Shown: in pieces, positions 16,004 through 26,300 of the stretch
Layout: every line of letters begins with the position of its first letter
Position numbering within the stretch: position 1 is the stretch's first letter
DNA from: Bacillota bacterium
GTDB taxonomy: Bacteria; Bacillota_I; Bacilli_A; RF39; UBA660
Direction: 5' to 3'
Assembly: GCA_023460995.1 (NCBI GenBank)
Contig: JAEWOE010000006.1
Location: 372,001-436,000 of the forward strand
DNA: 64,000 bases
The notes under the pieces: model-generated
The model's database searches: none
Seen by the model: only the letters and a program-made list of their open reading frames with translations
Told to the model about the DNA's origin: nothing
Position numbers and translations under genes: made by a program

Positions 16004-18787
16004 ATGAAATTGAAATTCAGAGCAGATGCAAAGGACATAGTAATATTTGTTATTTTTTGTATAGTACTTTTGTATATATGCTCAATAGCAGTATTGAATT
16101 TATCAGAATTTTCGAAATACGGAACATTTTATGGATTGAATCCATTTCCGGCTTTTTCTTCTGAATTCATATTTCCAACTTTAGTAATATTCATTTTTGC
16201 ACTAGCGGCTATTATGATGAGTGTTTCTTCATACTTTTTTGATAGAGAAAAAGGAATAGGTATTAGTACTGATGCTAAAAAAGAAAAAGGTTATTCAAGA
16301 TGGTGTACTGATAAAGAAATGAAAAAAGTTTTAAAACCAGTTATAGCTGATTCAGAAACTAGTGAGTTTGCGGGAATACCAATAATGAATGATGGTAAAA
16401 AAATATGGGTTGACGATGGTGAATTTCATACTTTAGTAATAGGTTCAACTGGTTCTGGTAAGACTGAAATGTCTATTCAACCAATGGTAAAAGTTCTTGC
16501 CAAAAAAGGTGAGTCTATGATAATTACCGATCCAAAAGGCGAAATATATGAAAAAAATGCCTTAGAACTTAAACAAAAGGGATATAACATTGTTCTTTTA
16601 AATTTCCGTAATCCACAAAATGGTAATTGCTGGAATCCGCTTAATTTACCATATCAATTATATTGCGATAAGAATCAAGATAAAGCTTGTGAGTTATTAG
16701 AAGATTTAGCTTTAAATATTCTTTATGATGAATCTTCAAAAGGACAAGATCCTTTCTGGGAAAAAACATCAGCAGATTATTTTGCGGGTTTATCTCTAGC
16801 ACTATTTGAAGATGCAAAGGCAGAAGAAATTAACTTAAATAGTATAAATTTAATGACTACTGCTGGTGAAGATAAGATTGGTAATACTACTTATATAAAA
16901 GAATACTTTAGTGATAAGGATCAAGGTTCACCTGCATATATAAATGTAGCAAGTACTTTAATGGCTCCTAATGAAACTAAAAGTAGTATATTATCTGTAT
17001 TTAAGCAAAAAATCAAGTTGTTTTCTTCACGTGAAAACTTATCTGAAATGTTATCACATAGCGATTTTGATATGCATGAGATTGGTCGTAAAAAAACAGC
17101 TGTATTTATAGTAATACAGGACGAAAAAAAGACATATCATTCGCTTGTTACAATATTTTTAAAACAATGTTATGAGACACTTATTAGTGTTGCTCAAGAG
17201 TGTGGTGGACATTTACCATATAGAACAAATTTCATTTTAGATGAATTTGCTAATATGCCTCCCCTTAAAGATGTAACTACAATGGTAACTGCAGCTCGTA
17301 GTAGACATATTAAATTCACTTTTGTTATTCAAAACTTTGCGCAACTTTATGAAGTATATGGCAAAGAAAATGGTGAAACAATTAAGGGTAACTGTGGTAA
17401 TATAATTTACTTGATAAGTAGTGAATTGTCTGCTTTGGAAGAGATAAGTAAACTATGTGGAGAGGTAAAATCTAAAGATAAAGATAAAACTGATTCAAGA
17501 CCACTTGTTACAGTTAGTGATTTACAGAGGCTTCCACAGTGGACGCTTATAGCAATTCGTATACGTATGATGCCTTTTAAAACAAAACTTACTCCTAACT
17601 GGCAAATGGTAAAGAATAATAATTGGGGTAAAAATTATGATTTAGCTACTTATCCAGTTAGAGAAAAGGGAATTGTACAAACATTTAATATAAAACAATT
17701 TGTAGATAAGAAAAAAGAAGAAAAAGTTACAAATATGTTAAATAATATAACTGGTGGTTCTTCAAAGCCTGCCGATACGGGATTTAATCCATTTCTTAAT
17801 CAAAAACCTGCTCCAAAGGCAAATCCTGGTGGTTTTGATGTAGATGAAATGGTACGTAGAATTGATGCAAAGATAGCAGAATTAGAAGAAGAAGAGAGAC
17901 AGGAAAAAGCAAGATTAGCTGAAAAAAATGGAATAGCTGGTAATGCAATTGCTTCCGATAACAGTGCTACAAACGTTTTTAAAAATGTTGACATAGAACC
18001 TGATAAAACTTCAATTATGCAGCCTGTAACCAAACCTAATAATGAACAATTAGATAATAATAGTTTTTTAAATGGACTTTTGAACTTATCTCAAACTAGT
18101 AAAACTCCAGAAATGGAAGAGAAAAAAGCTGATTTTAATGAATTTGAAAAGGCACCTAATAATCAAGTTGAGATGCCAAAAAATATGGATAATCTATTAA
18201 AATCAATTACTACTATGGATGAACAAGAAGATGATAACGATGCTGAAGACGAAGGAAGATTTTTTGGACTTCCAGTAGTTGATAAAGTTGTCACAAAAGA
18301 CGATTCATTTAAAATGGAAGAAGAACAAAAAAATGATGATGTTAAGAGTACTCAGTTATTTGACTTTATTGTCCCAGTAGCAGCAAAGAAAGAAGAAACT
18401 AAAACATTACCTGATATTTCACTTAATGAAGTAAAAGAAGACACACTGATACCAGGTGGTATTATAAATGATATTTTACCAATTTCTTCAGTTCCAAAAC
18501 AGGAATTAGAACCAATTGATTCTATTCCAGAAGATTTAAAGGTTGTAAAACCGGTAGAAGAAAATATAATTATTCCTGAATCAAATAAGTTAAAATTTAT
18601 TAAGCCTGTAATTGATGCGAATAATGTTGAGAATACAGAAAAATTCAATTTTGAAATAAAAAATAAAGAAAACAAAAAGGATAACATAGTAGAAAAGAAT
18701 ACTGAAAAATTAGAATCAAAGGTTATTAGTAACAATTATATAACTGATGATCAATTCTTTGATGATTTCTTTAATGATGAAGATTAA
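16004..18787 (+). CDS. virD4: VirD4/TraG-like T4SS coupling ATPase
   Basis: A 927-aa protein. Two N-terminal transmembrane helices (about 10-32 and 53-75) are followed by a TraG/VirD4 ATPase core with Walker A GSTGSGKT (147-154), DPKGEIYEKN, Walker B LDEFANMPPL (about 410) and VIQNFAQLYEVYG. The last 350 residues form a long acidic, low-complexity tail rich in Glu, Asp, Asn and Pro, unusual for this family and perhaps a substrate-docking region. Coupling proteins select substrates for the channel. No relaxase gene is visible nearby, so substrates may be proteins rather than conjugative DNA. Confidence 0.9.
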   Translation: MKLKFRADAKDIVIFVIFCIVLLYICSIAVLNLSEFSKYGTFYGLNPFPAFSSEFIFPTLVIFIFALAAIMMSVSSYFFDREKGIGISTDAKKEKGYSRWCTDKEMKKVLKPVIADSETSEFAGIPIMNDGKKIWVDDGEFHTLVIGSTGSGKTEMSIQPMVKVLAKKGESMIITDPKGEIYEKNALELKQKGYNIVLLNFRNPQNGNCWNPLNLPYQLYCDKNQDKACELLEDLALNILYDESSKGQDPFWEKTSADYFAGLSLALFEDAKAEEINLNSINLMTTAGEDKIGNTTYIKEYFSDKDQGSPAYINVASTLMAPNETKSSILSVFKQKIKLFSSRENLSEMLSHSDFDMHEIGRKKTAVFIVIQDEKKTYHSLVTIFLKQCYETLISVAQECGGHLPYRTNFILDEFANMPPLKDVTTMVTAARSRHIKFTFVIQNFAQLYEVYGKENGETIKGNCGNIIYLISSELSALEEISKLCGEVKSKDKDKTDSRPLVTVSDLQRLPQWTLIAIRIRMMPFKTKLTPNWQMVKNNNWGKNYDLATYPVREKGIVQTFNIKQFVDKKKEEKVTNMLNNITGGSSKPADTGFNPFLNQKPAPKANPGGFDVDEMVRRIDAKIAELEEEERQEKARLAEKNGIAGNAIASDNSATNVFKNVDIEPDKTSIMQPVTKPNNEQLDNNSFLNGLLNLSQTSKTPEMEEKKADFNEFEKAPNNQVEMPKNMDNLLKSITTMDEQEDDNDAEDEGRFFGLPVVDKVVTKDDSFKMEEEQKNDDVKSTQLFDFIVPVAAKKEETKTLPDISLNEVKEDTLIPGGIINDILPISSVPKQELEPIDSIPEDLKVVKPVEENIIIPESNKLKFIKPVIDANNVENTEKFNFEIKNKENKKDNIVEKNTEKLESKVISNNYITDDQFFDDFFNDED

Positions 18788-18795
18788 TTAAAAAG

Positions 18796-18842
18796 AACCA
18801 CCTAACTATATAATGAAAACATATTATATAGTAGGTGGTTTT
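18796..18842 (+). terminator. terminator of T4SS operon, overlapping next gene's ribosome site
   Basis: A long stem pairs AACCACCTA and the following CTATATAAT (18796-18814) with ATTATATAG and TAGGTGGTT (18823-18840), one base bulged, then TTTAT. The 3' arm contains AGGTGG, the likely ribosome site of the rhodanese gene. Confidence 0.75.
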
Positions 18843-19124
18843 ATGTTTAAAAGTGTAGATATAAATGAATTAAAAAAATTAATAGGAAAGATAGATATAA
18901 TAGATATTAGAGATCCTGATGAGTATAATGATAGTCATATTCCTACTAGTATTAATATACCAAATGACAAGATTATGATTAATCCAGAATATTATTTGAA
19001 TAAATCAAAACAATATTATATATATTGCCAATATGGTAAAACAAGTATAAAAACTTGTATATATTTAAATAAGGTTGGATATAATGTAATAAACTTAATT
19101 GGAGGCTATCAAAAGTATTCTTAA
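18843..19124 (+). CDS. rhodanese-like sulfurtransferase
   Basis: A 93-aa single-domain rhodanese. The active-site loop is CQYGKTS, of the C-x3-G-x-S kind that binds a persulfide, and the N-terminal DIRDPDEYNDSHIPTSINIP is the classic CDC25-like signature. ATG 18843 is preferred over ATG 18813 because AGGTGG at 18833-18838 fits it and the earlier ATG lies inside the terminator stem. Such small rhodaneses move sulfur to acceptors; the partner is not evident here. Confidence 0.8.
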   Translation: MFKSVDINELKKLIGKIDIIDIRDPDEYNDSHIPTSINIPNDKIMINPEYYLNKSKQYYIYCQYGKTSIKTCIYLNKVGYNVINLIGGYQKYS

Positions 19125-19141
19125 TTAAATCTATATAATAT

Positions 19142-19168
19142 AAAATAGAAATGTATATTTCTATTTTT
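19142..19168 (+). terminator. terminator after rhodanese gene
   Basis: An 11-bp perfect stem (19142-19152 with 19157-19167), loop GTAT, then T and G. The A-rich left arm could also act on the other strand. Confidence 0.7.
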
Positions 19169-19276
19169 GTTGATGTAAACTATACAGTGTATGAACAGTT
19201 ATTTACACTACAAAGTAGAACAATAGACTTTATATATAAAACTTACAATTTTTTCACAAAAAAGATGATTTTTTTA

Positions 19277-19285
19277 TGGTAAAAT
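19277..19285 (+). promoter_or_regulatory. extended -10 promoter for gpmI
   Basis: TGGTAAAAT (19277-19285) is an extended -10 element with no clear -35. AAGGAG follows at 19298-19303. Confidence 0.5.
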
Positions 19286-19310
19286 ATAACATAGGACAAG
19301 GAGATGACAG

Positions 19311-20810
19311 ATGATGAAACCTATAGTGTTATGCATCTTAGATGGTGTAGGTATAAGGAATAGTGTGCATGGTAATGCTTTTGCACAAGCTAATAAACCA
19401 AATTTTGATTTGTTATGGAATAAATATCCGCACAGTTTACTTGAAGCAAGTGGAGAATTAGTAGGACTTCCTCACGGACAAATGGGGAATAGTGAAGTAG
19501 GTCACATGAATATTGGAGCTGGAAGAATTGTATATCAACCTCTTCAATTAATAAATGAAAAAATTAAAAATGGTGATTTTTTCAATAATGAAGAATATAT
19601 AAAAGTAATGAACTATGTAAATGAAAAAGATTCTAAGTTGCATATTTTGGGGCTACTTAGCGATGGTGGGATACATTCCCATATTAATCATTTATTCGCC
19701 ATTCTTGATATGGCAAAAGCTAAGGGAATAAAAAAATTGTATTTACATATGTTTTTAGATGGAAGAGATACTCTTCCAGAAGTGGCAGAAACTTATTTAG
19801 ATATGCTATCTAATAAAATAAAAGATTTGGATTTAGGAGTTATAGCTACTATTTCAGGAAGATATTATGCAATGGATAGAGATAATAGATGGGACAGAGT
19901 AATGCTTGCTTATAAGGCTATTACAGAAGCAGATGGAATTGAATATGATAATTATCATGATGCAATAAAAGATAGTTATCAAAACAAAATATATGATGAA
20001 TTTGTCTTACCAACAGTCTTAGATAAAAACGGAGTTGTTGAAGAAAATGATGGATTAATTTTATTTAATTATAGACCAGATAGAGGGCGAGAATTATTCA
20101 GTGCATTAACTAATCCAAAATTTGTTGGCTTTGAAAGAAAATTTATTAAAAACTTGAAACTTATTACTATGATGCCACTTAGTAATGAAGTAATTAATAC
20201 AACAGCTTTTGATAATCAAAACTTAGCCAATACTTTAGGAGATTATTTGGCTTGCAGTGGTAAAAAGCAATTAAGAATAGCAGAAACTGAAAAATATGCT
20301 CATGTTACTTATTTCTTTGATGGCGGAATAGAAAAAGTATTAGATGGTTGTGATAGAATTTTAATTCCTTCACCAAAAGTAGCAACATACGACTTAAAAC
20401 CAGAAATGAGTGCAGAAGAGATAACAAATAAGCTTATTGATGTAGTTGCTGATTATGATGTAGTAATTGTTAATTATGCAAATGGGGACATGGTTGGTCA
20501 TACAGGAATGATTCCTGCTGCTGTAGAAGCGGTTGAATGTGTCGACAAATGTTTAGGAAAGCTATACAAGAAAGTTGAAGAACTTGAAGGGACTTTATTA
20601 GTAACTGCCGATCATGGCAATTGCGATTGGATGCTTGATGATAATAATAACGTAATAACAAGTCATTCAACTAGTTTAGTACCTTTCATTATTAATAAGG
20701 ACGTAGAATTAAAGGATGGAAAGCTTGCTGATATAGCACCAACTATATTAAGCATATTAAATCTTCCTATTCCTGAAGAAATGACTGGAAATATACTTAT
20801 TAAAAGATGA
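19311..20810 (+). CDS. gpmI: 2,3-bisphosphoglycerate-independent phosphoglycerate mutase
   Basis: A 499-aa metalloenzyme of glycolysis that interconverts 3- and 2-phosphoglycerate using two Mn ions. Visible signatures are CILDGVGIR at the N-terminus, GNSEVGHMNIGAGR with the phosphorylated Ser, SDGGIHSHINHL, DGRDT, GRYYAMDRDNRWDR, NYRPDRGRE, NYANGDMVGHTG and TADHGNCD. Length is normal for the family. It ends in TGA, evidence that TGA is a stop in this organism. The next gene starts 11 bp downstream. Confidence 0.97.
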   Translation: MMKPIVLCILDGVGIRNSVHGNAFAQANKPNFDLLWNKYPHSLLEASGELVGLPHGQMGNSEVGHMNIGAGRIVYQPLQLINEKIKNGDFFNNEEYIKVMNYVNEKDSKLHILGLLSDGGIHSHINHLFAILDMAKAKGIKKLYLHMFLDGRDTLPEVAETYLDMLSNKIKDLDLGVIATISGRYYAMDRDNRWDRVMLAYKAITEADGIEYDNYHDAIKDSYQNKIYDEFVLPTVLDKNGVVEENDGLILFNYRPDRGRELFSALTNPKFVGFERKFIKNLKLITMMPLSNEVINTTAFDNQNLANTLGDYLACSGKKQLRIAETEKYAHVTYFFDGGIEKVLDGCDRILIPSPKVATYDLKPEMSAEEITNKLIDVVADYDVVIVNYANGDMVGHTGMIPAAVEAVECVDKCLGKLYKKVEELEGTLLVTADHGNCDWMLDDNNNVITSHSTSLVPFIINKDVELKDGKLADIAPTILSILNLPIPEEMTGNILIKR

Positions 20811-20820
20811 GGTATTACAT

Positions 20821-22176
20821 ATGAAAAACAAACCAAAATCAAAAATTAAGTTTAAAAAAACAAATATATTTATTGCATTAAATATATTGTTTTTGCTTGG
20901 ATGCTGTATTTTTTATGGTTGGAGACTAATTTATTATTATAAATTAGAACATCCAAAAATTAAAACAAATGAACCTTTAGTAAAACTAGTAACTCTTAAA
21001 AAGAACATCACTAATATAGGTTCGGGTTTGTATAAAACAGATGAGGGTTATGTGTATAAAGGAAATGATCTAGCAAACTATGTTCAATACGCTGGGAGAA
21101 TATGGCGTATTGTTTCTATTGATGAGAATGATAATATAAAATTAATCACAGATAGTTCTCAAACTTCATTAGTTTGGGGAATTTCTACTGATTATGATAA
21201 TTCTTATGTTCGCTCATGGCTAAATGATGAAGATAATAGTATAAAATCATTTTATGAAAGTTTAACAGATACTAGCAATCTAGTTAAAACAAAAACTTGT
21301 ACGGATGTTGTTTCAGAAAAAAAAGTCACTTGTAATGACCATACAGAAGATAATGTTGGCTTACTGTCTGCCTATGAGTATCAACTTGCTGGTGGACAAG
21401 ATAGTTATTTAAACATAAATCAGTATTGGTGGACAAGTAACATAAATAATGATAATACTGCATGGTATATTTATTCAAAGGGAAGTTTGAACGATACTTC
21501 TTATTCGGGAACAATGTATTACAGTTATGGAGTTAGACCAACAGTAACTATAAAAGGTACTGTTGAAGTTAAAAATGGTGATGGTAGTAGTGAAAATCCA
21601 TACAATCTCGATGGATCATCTTCTAATGTTCTAAATGATAAATTAATTGGAAATTATATCAGTTATAGTAATTATACTTGGAGAATAATAGAGAAAGATG
21701 ATGAGTATGTTAAAATTGTTATGGATGGAGTAATTAAAGATGGAGATGATGATTATTATACATCTTTTGGTAAAAGTAATTATCTTTCAGCAGATTCTAC
21801 TATTGGTTCTTATTTAAATAAAACATTTTATAATAGCTTAACGAATAAGGATTATATACTAAAACATAGTTTTTATGCTGGCAGATATGATAATACTAAC
21901 AAGTATGATTATAATGAAATTACAAAGTATAATGAAACGTTAAAAGTTGGATTATTACAGCTTGGAGAATTATTTGTTACAGATGTCCCTAAATATTTTC
22001 TATCAACTAGAACTAAAACAACTGATAACAACATATATCAAGTTTTAGATGATGGTCGTATATATGCTGGAGATTTAACAGATGAATTAAGATTAAGACC
22101 AACACTATATTTAAAACCAGATTTAACAGTAAGTTCAGGTAGTGGAACAAAGAAAGAACCATATATAATAGGGTAG
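20821..22176 (+). CDS. membrane-anchored surface protein with two DUF6273-like repeats
   Basis: A 451-aa protein: basic N-terminus, one transmembrane helix (about residues 17-40, including a CC pair), then two homologous extracellular modules of about 190 residues. The first contains YVQYAGRIWRIVSID and the second YISYSNYTWRIIEKD. Each ends with a (L)RPT(V/L) strand followed by a GSG/GDGSS-ENPY or GTKKEPY motif. These resemble DUF6273-type domains of Firmicutes surface proteins. Function unknown; probably wall- or surface-exposed. It sits in a run with gpmI and the next glycosidase but has no evident metabolic link. Confidence 0.65.
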   Translation: MKNKPKSKIKFKKTNIFIALNILFLLGCCIFYGWRLIYYYKLEHPKIKTNEPLVKLVTLKKNITNIGSGLYKTDEGYVYKGNDLANYVQYAGRIWRIVSIDENDNIKLITDSSQTSLVWGISTDYDNSYVRSWLNDEDNSIKSFYESLTDTSNLVKTKTCTDVVSEKKVTCNDHTEDNVGLLSAYEYQLAGGQDSYLNINQYWWTSNINNDNTAWYIYSKGSLNDTSYSGTMYYSYGVRPTVTIKGTVEVKNGDGSSENPYNLDGSSSNVLNDKLIGNYISYSNYTWRIIEKDDEYVKIVMDGVIKDGDDDYYTSFGKSNYLSADSTIGSYLNKTFYNSLTNKDYILKHSFYAGRYDNTNKYDYNEITKYNETLKVGLLQLGELFVTDVPKYFLSTRTKTTDNNIYQVLDDGRIYAGDLTDELRLRPTLYLKPDLTVSSGSGTKKEPYIIG

Positions 22177-22183
22177 GTGACAT

Positions 22184-23194
22184 ATGAAAAAAAGTATATT
22201 TGTATTAATTGTAATAGATTTTATAGTAGCAATATGTTTCTTTTTAACATATGGTCCTGTAGGTTATTTTAGAAACTTTTTAATAACAACAGCTATGACA
22301 ACAATGGATCATAAATATTTGGCAAGAATATTTTATACAGATAAAATGATTAACAAGGTGTTAAGTGAAAATACAATAGAAGGTTTTTCTAATGGTACGG
22401 ATACCAGCCAAATAGTTATTGGTGGTGGTGATGAAAATACCAAATATGCTTCAAGTTATGAAAAAGAGATTCTCGAACACGATAAAAAAGATATATATAA
22501 ACTTATTGAGTTTGAGTATAATGGTTATGATGCATATTTAGTGGCTGTATATGATCCTACTAGAGTTAGTTTAATACAAACAAAAGATATAGGAAATTAT
22601 GGGCAAACTTTACTTAATATGGCAAAAGATAATCATGCTTTAGTTGCTATTAATGGTGGCGGTTTTGAAGACCCTAACGGACAAGGTAATGGTGGAACAC
22701 CAATGGGACCTGTTATAAAAAATGGTAAATTAGTATGGGGAAACGGTAATGCAGTATCAACAATTTCTGGATTTAACAAAGATGGAGTCCTATTATTAAC
22801 CTATGCTACTGCAAATGATGCAATAAAGCAAGGAATGAAAGATGCAGTACAATTTGGTCCATTTTTAATTGTTAATGGAGTATCCGCAACGATCAATGGT
22901 AATGGTGGATGGGGAATTAATCCTCGTACTGTGCTTGCACAAAGAAAAGATGGTATCGTTTTATTTCTAGTAATAGATGGAAATGGATCTAACAGATATA
23001 ATTGGAGTGGTAGAGGTGGAGCTACGCTAAATGATGTTATAGAAATATTAGAACGCTACGGTGCATATAATGCAGTTAATATGGATGGTGGTGCTTCTAC
23101 TAATTTAGTTATTGAAAATAAGCTATGGAATAATCCTTGTGCAATTAGTCCGACAGGAGAGAGAGAACTTCCAAATGGTTGGATGGTAAAGTGA
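22184..23194 (+). CDS. exported phosphodiester glycosidase (NAGPA-domain) protein
   Basis: A 336-aa protein with an N-terminal membrane helix (residues 5-25) and a C-terminal phosphodiester glycosidase domain like that of the uncovering enzyme NAGPA and of bacterial exopolysaccharide proteins. Motifs: AINGGGFEDP, GTPMGPVIKNGK, WGINPRTVLAQ, FLVIDGNGS and VNMDGGASTNL. Such proteins cut sugar-phosphate diesters, for example in wall or capsule polymers. It ends in TGA inside its own terminator. Start ATG 22184 follows TAGGTGAC. Confidence 0.85.
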   Translation: MKKSIFVLIVIDFIVAICFFLTYGPVGYFRNFLITTAMTTMDHKYLARIFYTDKMINKVLSENTIEGFSNGTDTSQIVIGGGDENTKYASSYEKEILEHDKKDIYKLIEFEYNGYDAYLVAVYDPTRVSLIQTKDIGNYGQTLLNMAKDNHALVAINGGGFEDPNGQGNGGTPMGPVIKNGKLVWGNGNAVSTISGFNKDGVLLLTYATANDAIKQGMKDAVQFGPFLIVNGVSATINGNGGWGINPRTVLAQRKDGIVLFLVIDGNGSNRYNWSGRGGATLNDVIEILERYGAYNAVNMDGGASTNLVIENKLWNNPCAISPTGERELPNGWMVK

Positions 23195-23216
23195 TACTTA
23201 TGTATCACTTTTTTAT
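23188..23216 (+). terminator. terminator overlapping the glycosidase stop codon
   Basis: A 10-bp stem AAAGTGATAC / GTATCACTTT (23188-23197 with 23202-23211), loop TTAT, then T run. The stop TGA is inside the left arm. Confidence 0.9.
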
Positions 23217-23274
23217 ATTAATTACGATATCTTTTAACTTTTACTGTTATTCACTTTAAAAAAAAGTCGTTTTT

Positions 23275-23283
23275 TGATAGAAT
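23275..23283 (+). promoter_or_regulatory. extended -10 promoter for polC
   Basis: TGATAGAAT (23275-23283) is an extended -10. The alternative TTG start of polC at 23274 lies in it, which supports ATG 23301. Confidence 0.5.
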
Positions 23284-23300
23284 ATATAGAAGGTGATAAT

Positions 23301-26300
23301 ATGCATGAAAAATTGAAACTACTTTTAGAACAGATAAATATGCCTAATGAATTTTATTCATTTTTTAAAGATGGAAATCTTGATAAAATAGCTATATCAA
23401 AAAAAGAAAATAATGTTAATTTTTTTGTAACATTAGATAAAATACTTCCTATAGAAATTTATGTTAAGTTTGGAAATTTGATAAGTAAACAATTTAATAT
23501 GTACGAAGAAACAAACGTTATCATAACAGCTATAAATAAAGATTATAATTTGCTTTCAGATTACTACAACTATTTAATTGAAGAATATTGTGTTGATTAT
23601 CCTTTATTGCAAATGTTTTCAGGAATTGCGAGCAAAGTAGATAGTAATATTCTTTGTCTTGAAGTAAGTAATAAAGCGGAAGAAATGAAGCTTACTAGTA
23701 TTAAAGATAAGTTAATTACTGATTTGATAAAGATTGGGTATAATGATATTAGTATAGAAATCAATATTAATGAAGAAGCTAGAAATGAAATTCTTAAACA
23801 AATTGAGGAAGAAAAAGAAAAAGAACAGTTGGTACTTAAAGAAGAAGCTGAAAAAAAGAATGCCATTATAAAAGGATATGCATTTGATGGTGAAGCAAAA
23901 AGTATAGGTGACTTAAATTATGAAGCCAATAATGTAATAATTGAAGCTAAAATTTTTGGTATAGAAACTAAAGAAACACCAAAAATAAATATAATAACGT
24001 TAAAAGTTACTGACTATACAGATAGTATTTTTGTTAAAATTTTTGAGCGTGATACAGATGCATATAATAAGCTTATTAAATGTTTAAAACCTGGTAATTG
24101 GTTTAAAATGCGTGGTAGAGTTCAAGATGATGCATATTCAAAAGAACTAGTTATGATGGCAAATGATATATTAAGCATTAAACGTGAAGATGGTAAAAAA
24201 ATTATTGATGAAGAGATAGAAAAAAGAGTTGAACTTCACGCTCATACTAAAATGAGTCAAATGGATGGTGTAGTTGATGAGGTAGATCTAATTAAAAAAG
24301 CTATTTCATGGGGGCATAAAGGAATAGCAATAACAGATCATAATGGTTGTCAAGCTTTTCCTCATGCATTTAGTACTGTAACTGATTATAACAAAAAGGT
24401 AGAAAATCCAGAAGATAAATTTAAAGTAATTTATGGAACAGAGTTAACAATGGTTGATGATGAAGTTTATACTATTATAAGAGGTAATGACAGTAAAATT
24501 GATGAAAATATATATGTTATATTTGACGTTGAAACAACAGGATTTAATGCCGGTCTTAGTGATCAAATGATTGAAATTGGCGCAGTCAAAATGAAAGATG
24601 GAGAAATTACTGAAAGATTTGATGAACTAATTAATCCCGGATATCCAATAGATTCAGAGATCACTGAAGTAACTTCAATTACTAATGCTATGCTTGTAGG
24701 TAAACCAAGCGAGGAAGAAGTTGTAAAAAAATTCAAAGACTTTATTGGAGATTTACCTCTTGTTGCTCATAATGCAAAATTTGATATTTCTATGCTAGAA
24801 ATGGCTTACTATAAGTATAATTTAGGTGTACTTAATAATCCTGTTATAGATACTCTTGAAATATCTCGTACAATGGATAGAGAATATGCAAAACATAGTT
24901 TATCCGCACTTGTTAAAAGATATGCTATTCCATTTGATGAAGCTCATCATCATAGAGCTGATTATGATGCCGAAGGAACTGGGTATATCTTTTGTAAAAT
25001 GATCAAAAAAATGCAAACTATGGGAATTGAAACATTAAATGATATATGTAAACTTTATACAAAAGAAGAAGCACATAAGTTTTCAAGGGAGTATCACATT
25101 AATATATTGGCTTTAAATAAGGTTGGATTAAAAAATTTATTTAAGTTAGTTAGTCTTGCTAATACAACTTATATATCAAAAGTACCGAAAATTCCTAGAA
25201 GAGTTATTGAAGAAAATCGTGAGGGACTATTAATAGGAAGTGGCTGTTATAGGGGAGAAGCCTTTTATATGGCAAGTACTAGAACAGAAGAAGTATTGAC
25301 AGAAACTATAAAGTTTTATGATTATGTTGAAGTTCAACCTCCAGAAGTCTATGGACATTTAGTTTGGGGACACGATTTAAATAGTGATAAAGAAGTTAAA
25401 GATTGTATAAAAAAAATAATCAAGTGTACAAAAGATGCAGGCAAATTAATAGTTGCTACTGGTGATGTACATCATATTTCAAGAGATGATAAATTGTATC
25501 GAGAATTTATTGTTAATCAAAAAGTTCCAGGTGGTGGTAGACATCCACTTGCGAGAGTTCTTGATAGAAATCAAAAAATATCAAGTCAACATTTTAGAAC
25601 AACAACAGAGATGCTATCAGATTTTAGTTTTTTAGATACTGATTTGCGTAAGGAAATTGTTATTGATAATCCAAATAAAATACTTGGTATGGCTGAAGAA
25701 ATAGAAGTAATTATTGATACAGGAGGTGTGCCATTTTCTCCAATAATAGATAAATCAGTAGAAACAGTTACTTCATTAGTATTTGATAAGGCCAAAGAAT
25801 GGTATGGTTCACCTTTGCCTCTTAATATTGAGGAACGTATAGCTAAAGAGTTATATGGTGATATATTATATAATTGCATAAAAGAAGAACTAATAGAAGA
25901 AAAAAAATTAATTGATTCTGAATTAGAAACTGCCGTTTTTGATAAGTTGCATGAAATAATTCTTCAAGGAAAAGATACTGTAAAAAATATAGTAAGAGAA
26001 AATATAAAGAAGCATGATGAAGAAGGATTAGACGAAAAAAGTTTAGAAAAAAAGGTAAATAAATCTTTGGGCGGAATAATAGGTGGCGGATTTGACGTTA
26101 TTTATTTGATTGCTCAAAAGTTGGTATATCATTCAAATGAAGATGGATACCTAGTTGGTTCAAGAGGTTCAGTAGGTTCTTCATTTGTAGCTACAATGAT
26201 GGGAATTACTGAGGTTAATCCTCTTCCAGCTCACTATAGGTGTTTAAAGTGTAAGATGAGTATATTTGATGATGAAAATAATAAACCACTTGGTGCAGAG

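Noticed and set aside
1..18787. Integrative conjugative element for the Tad/T4SS region
   Set aside because: No relaxase, integrase, oriT-like or att sequence could be seen, and the right flank is plain chromosomal genes. The left flank is outside the window, so this is not excluded completely.
19174..19207. Imperfect inverted repeat around TGTAAACTATAC upstream of gpmI as an operator
   Set aside because: Arms match poorly and no second copy with the same core was found.
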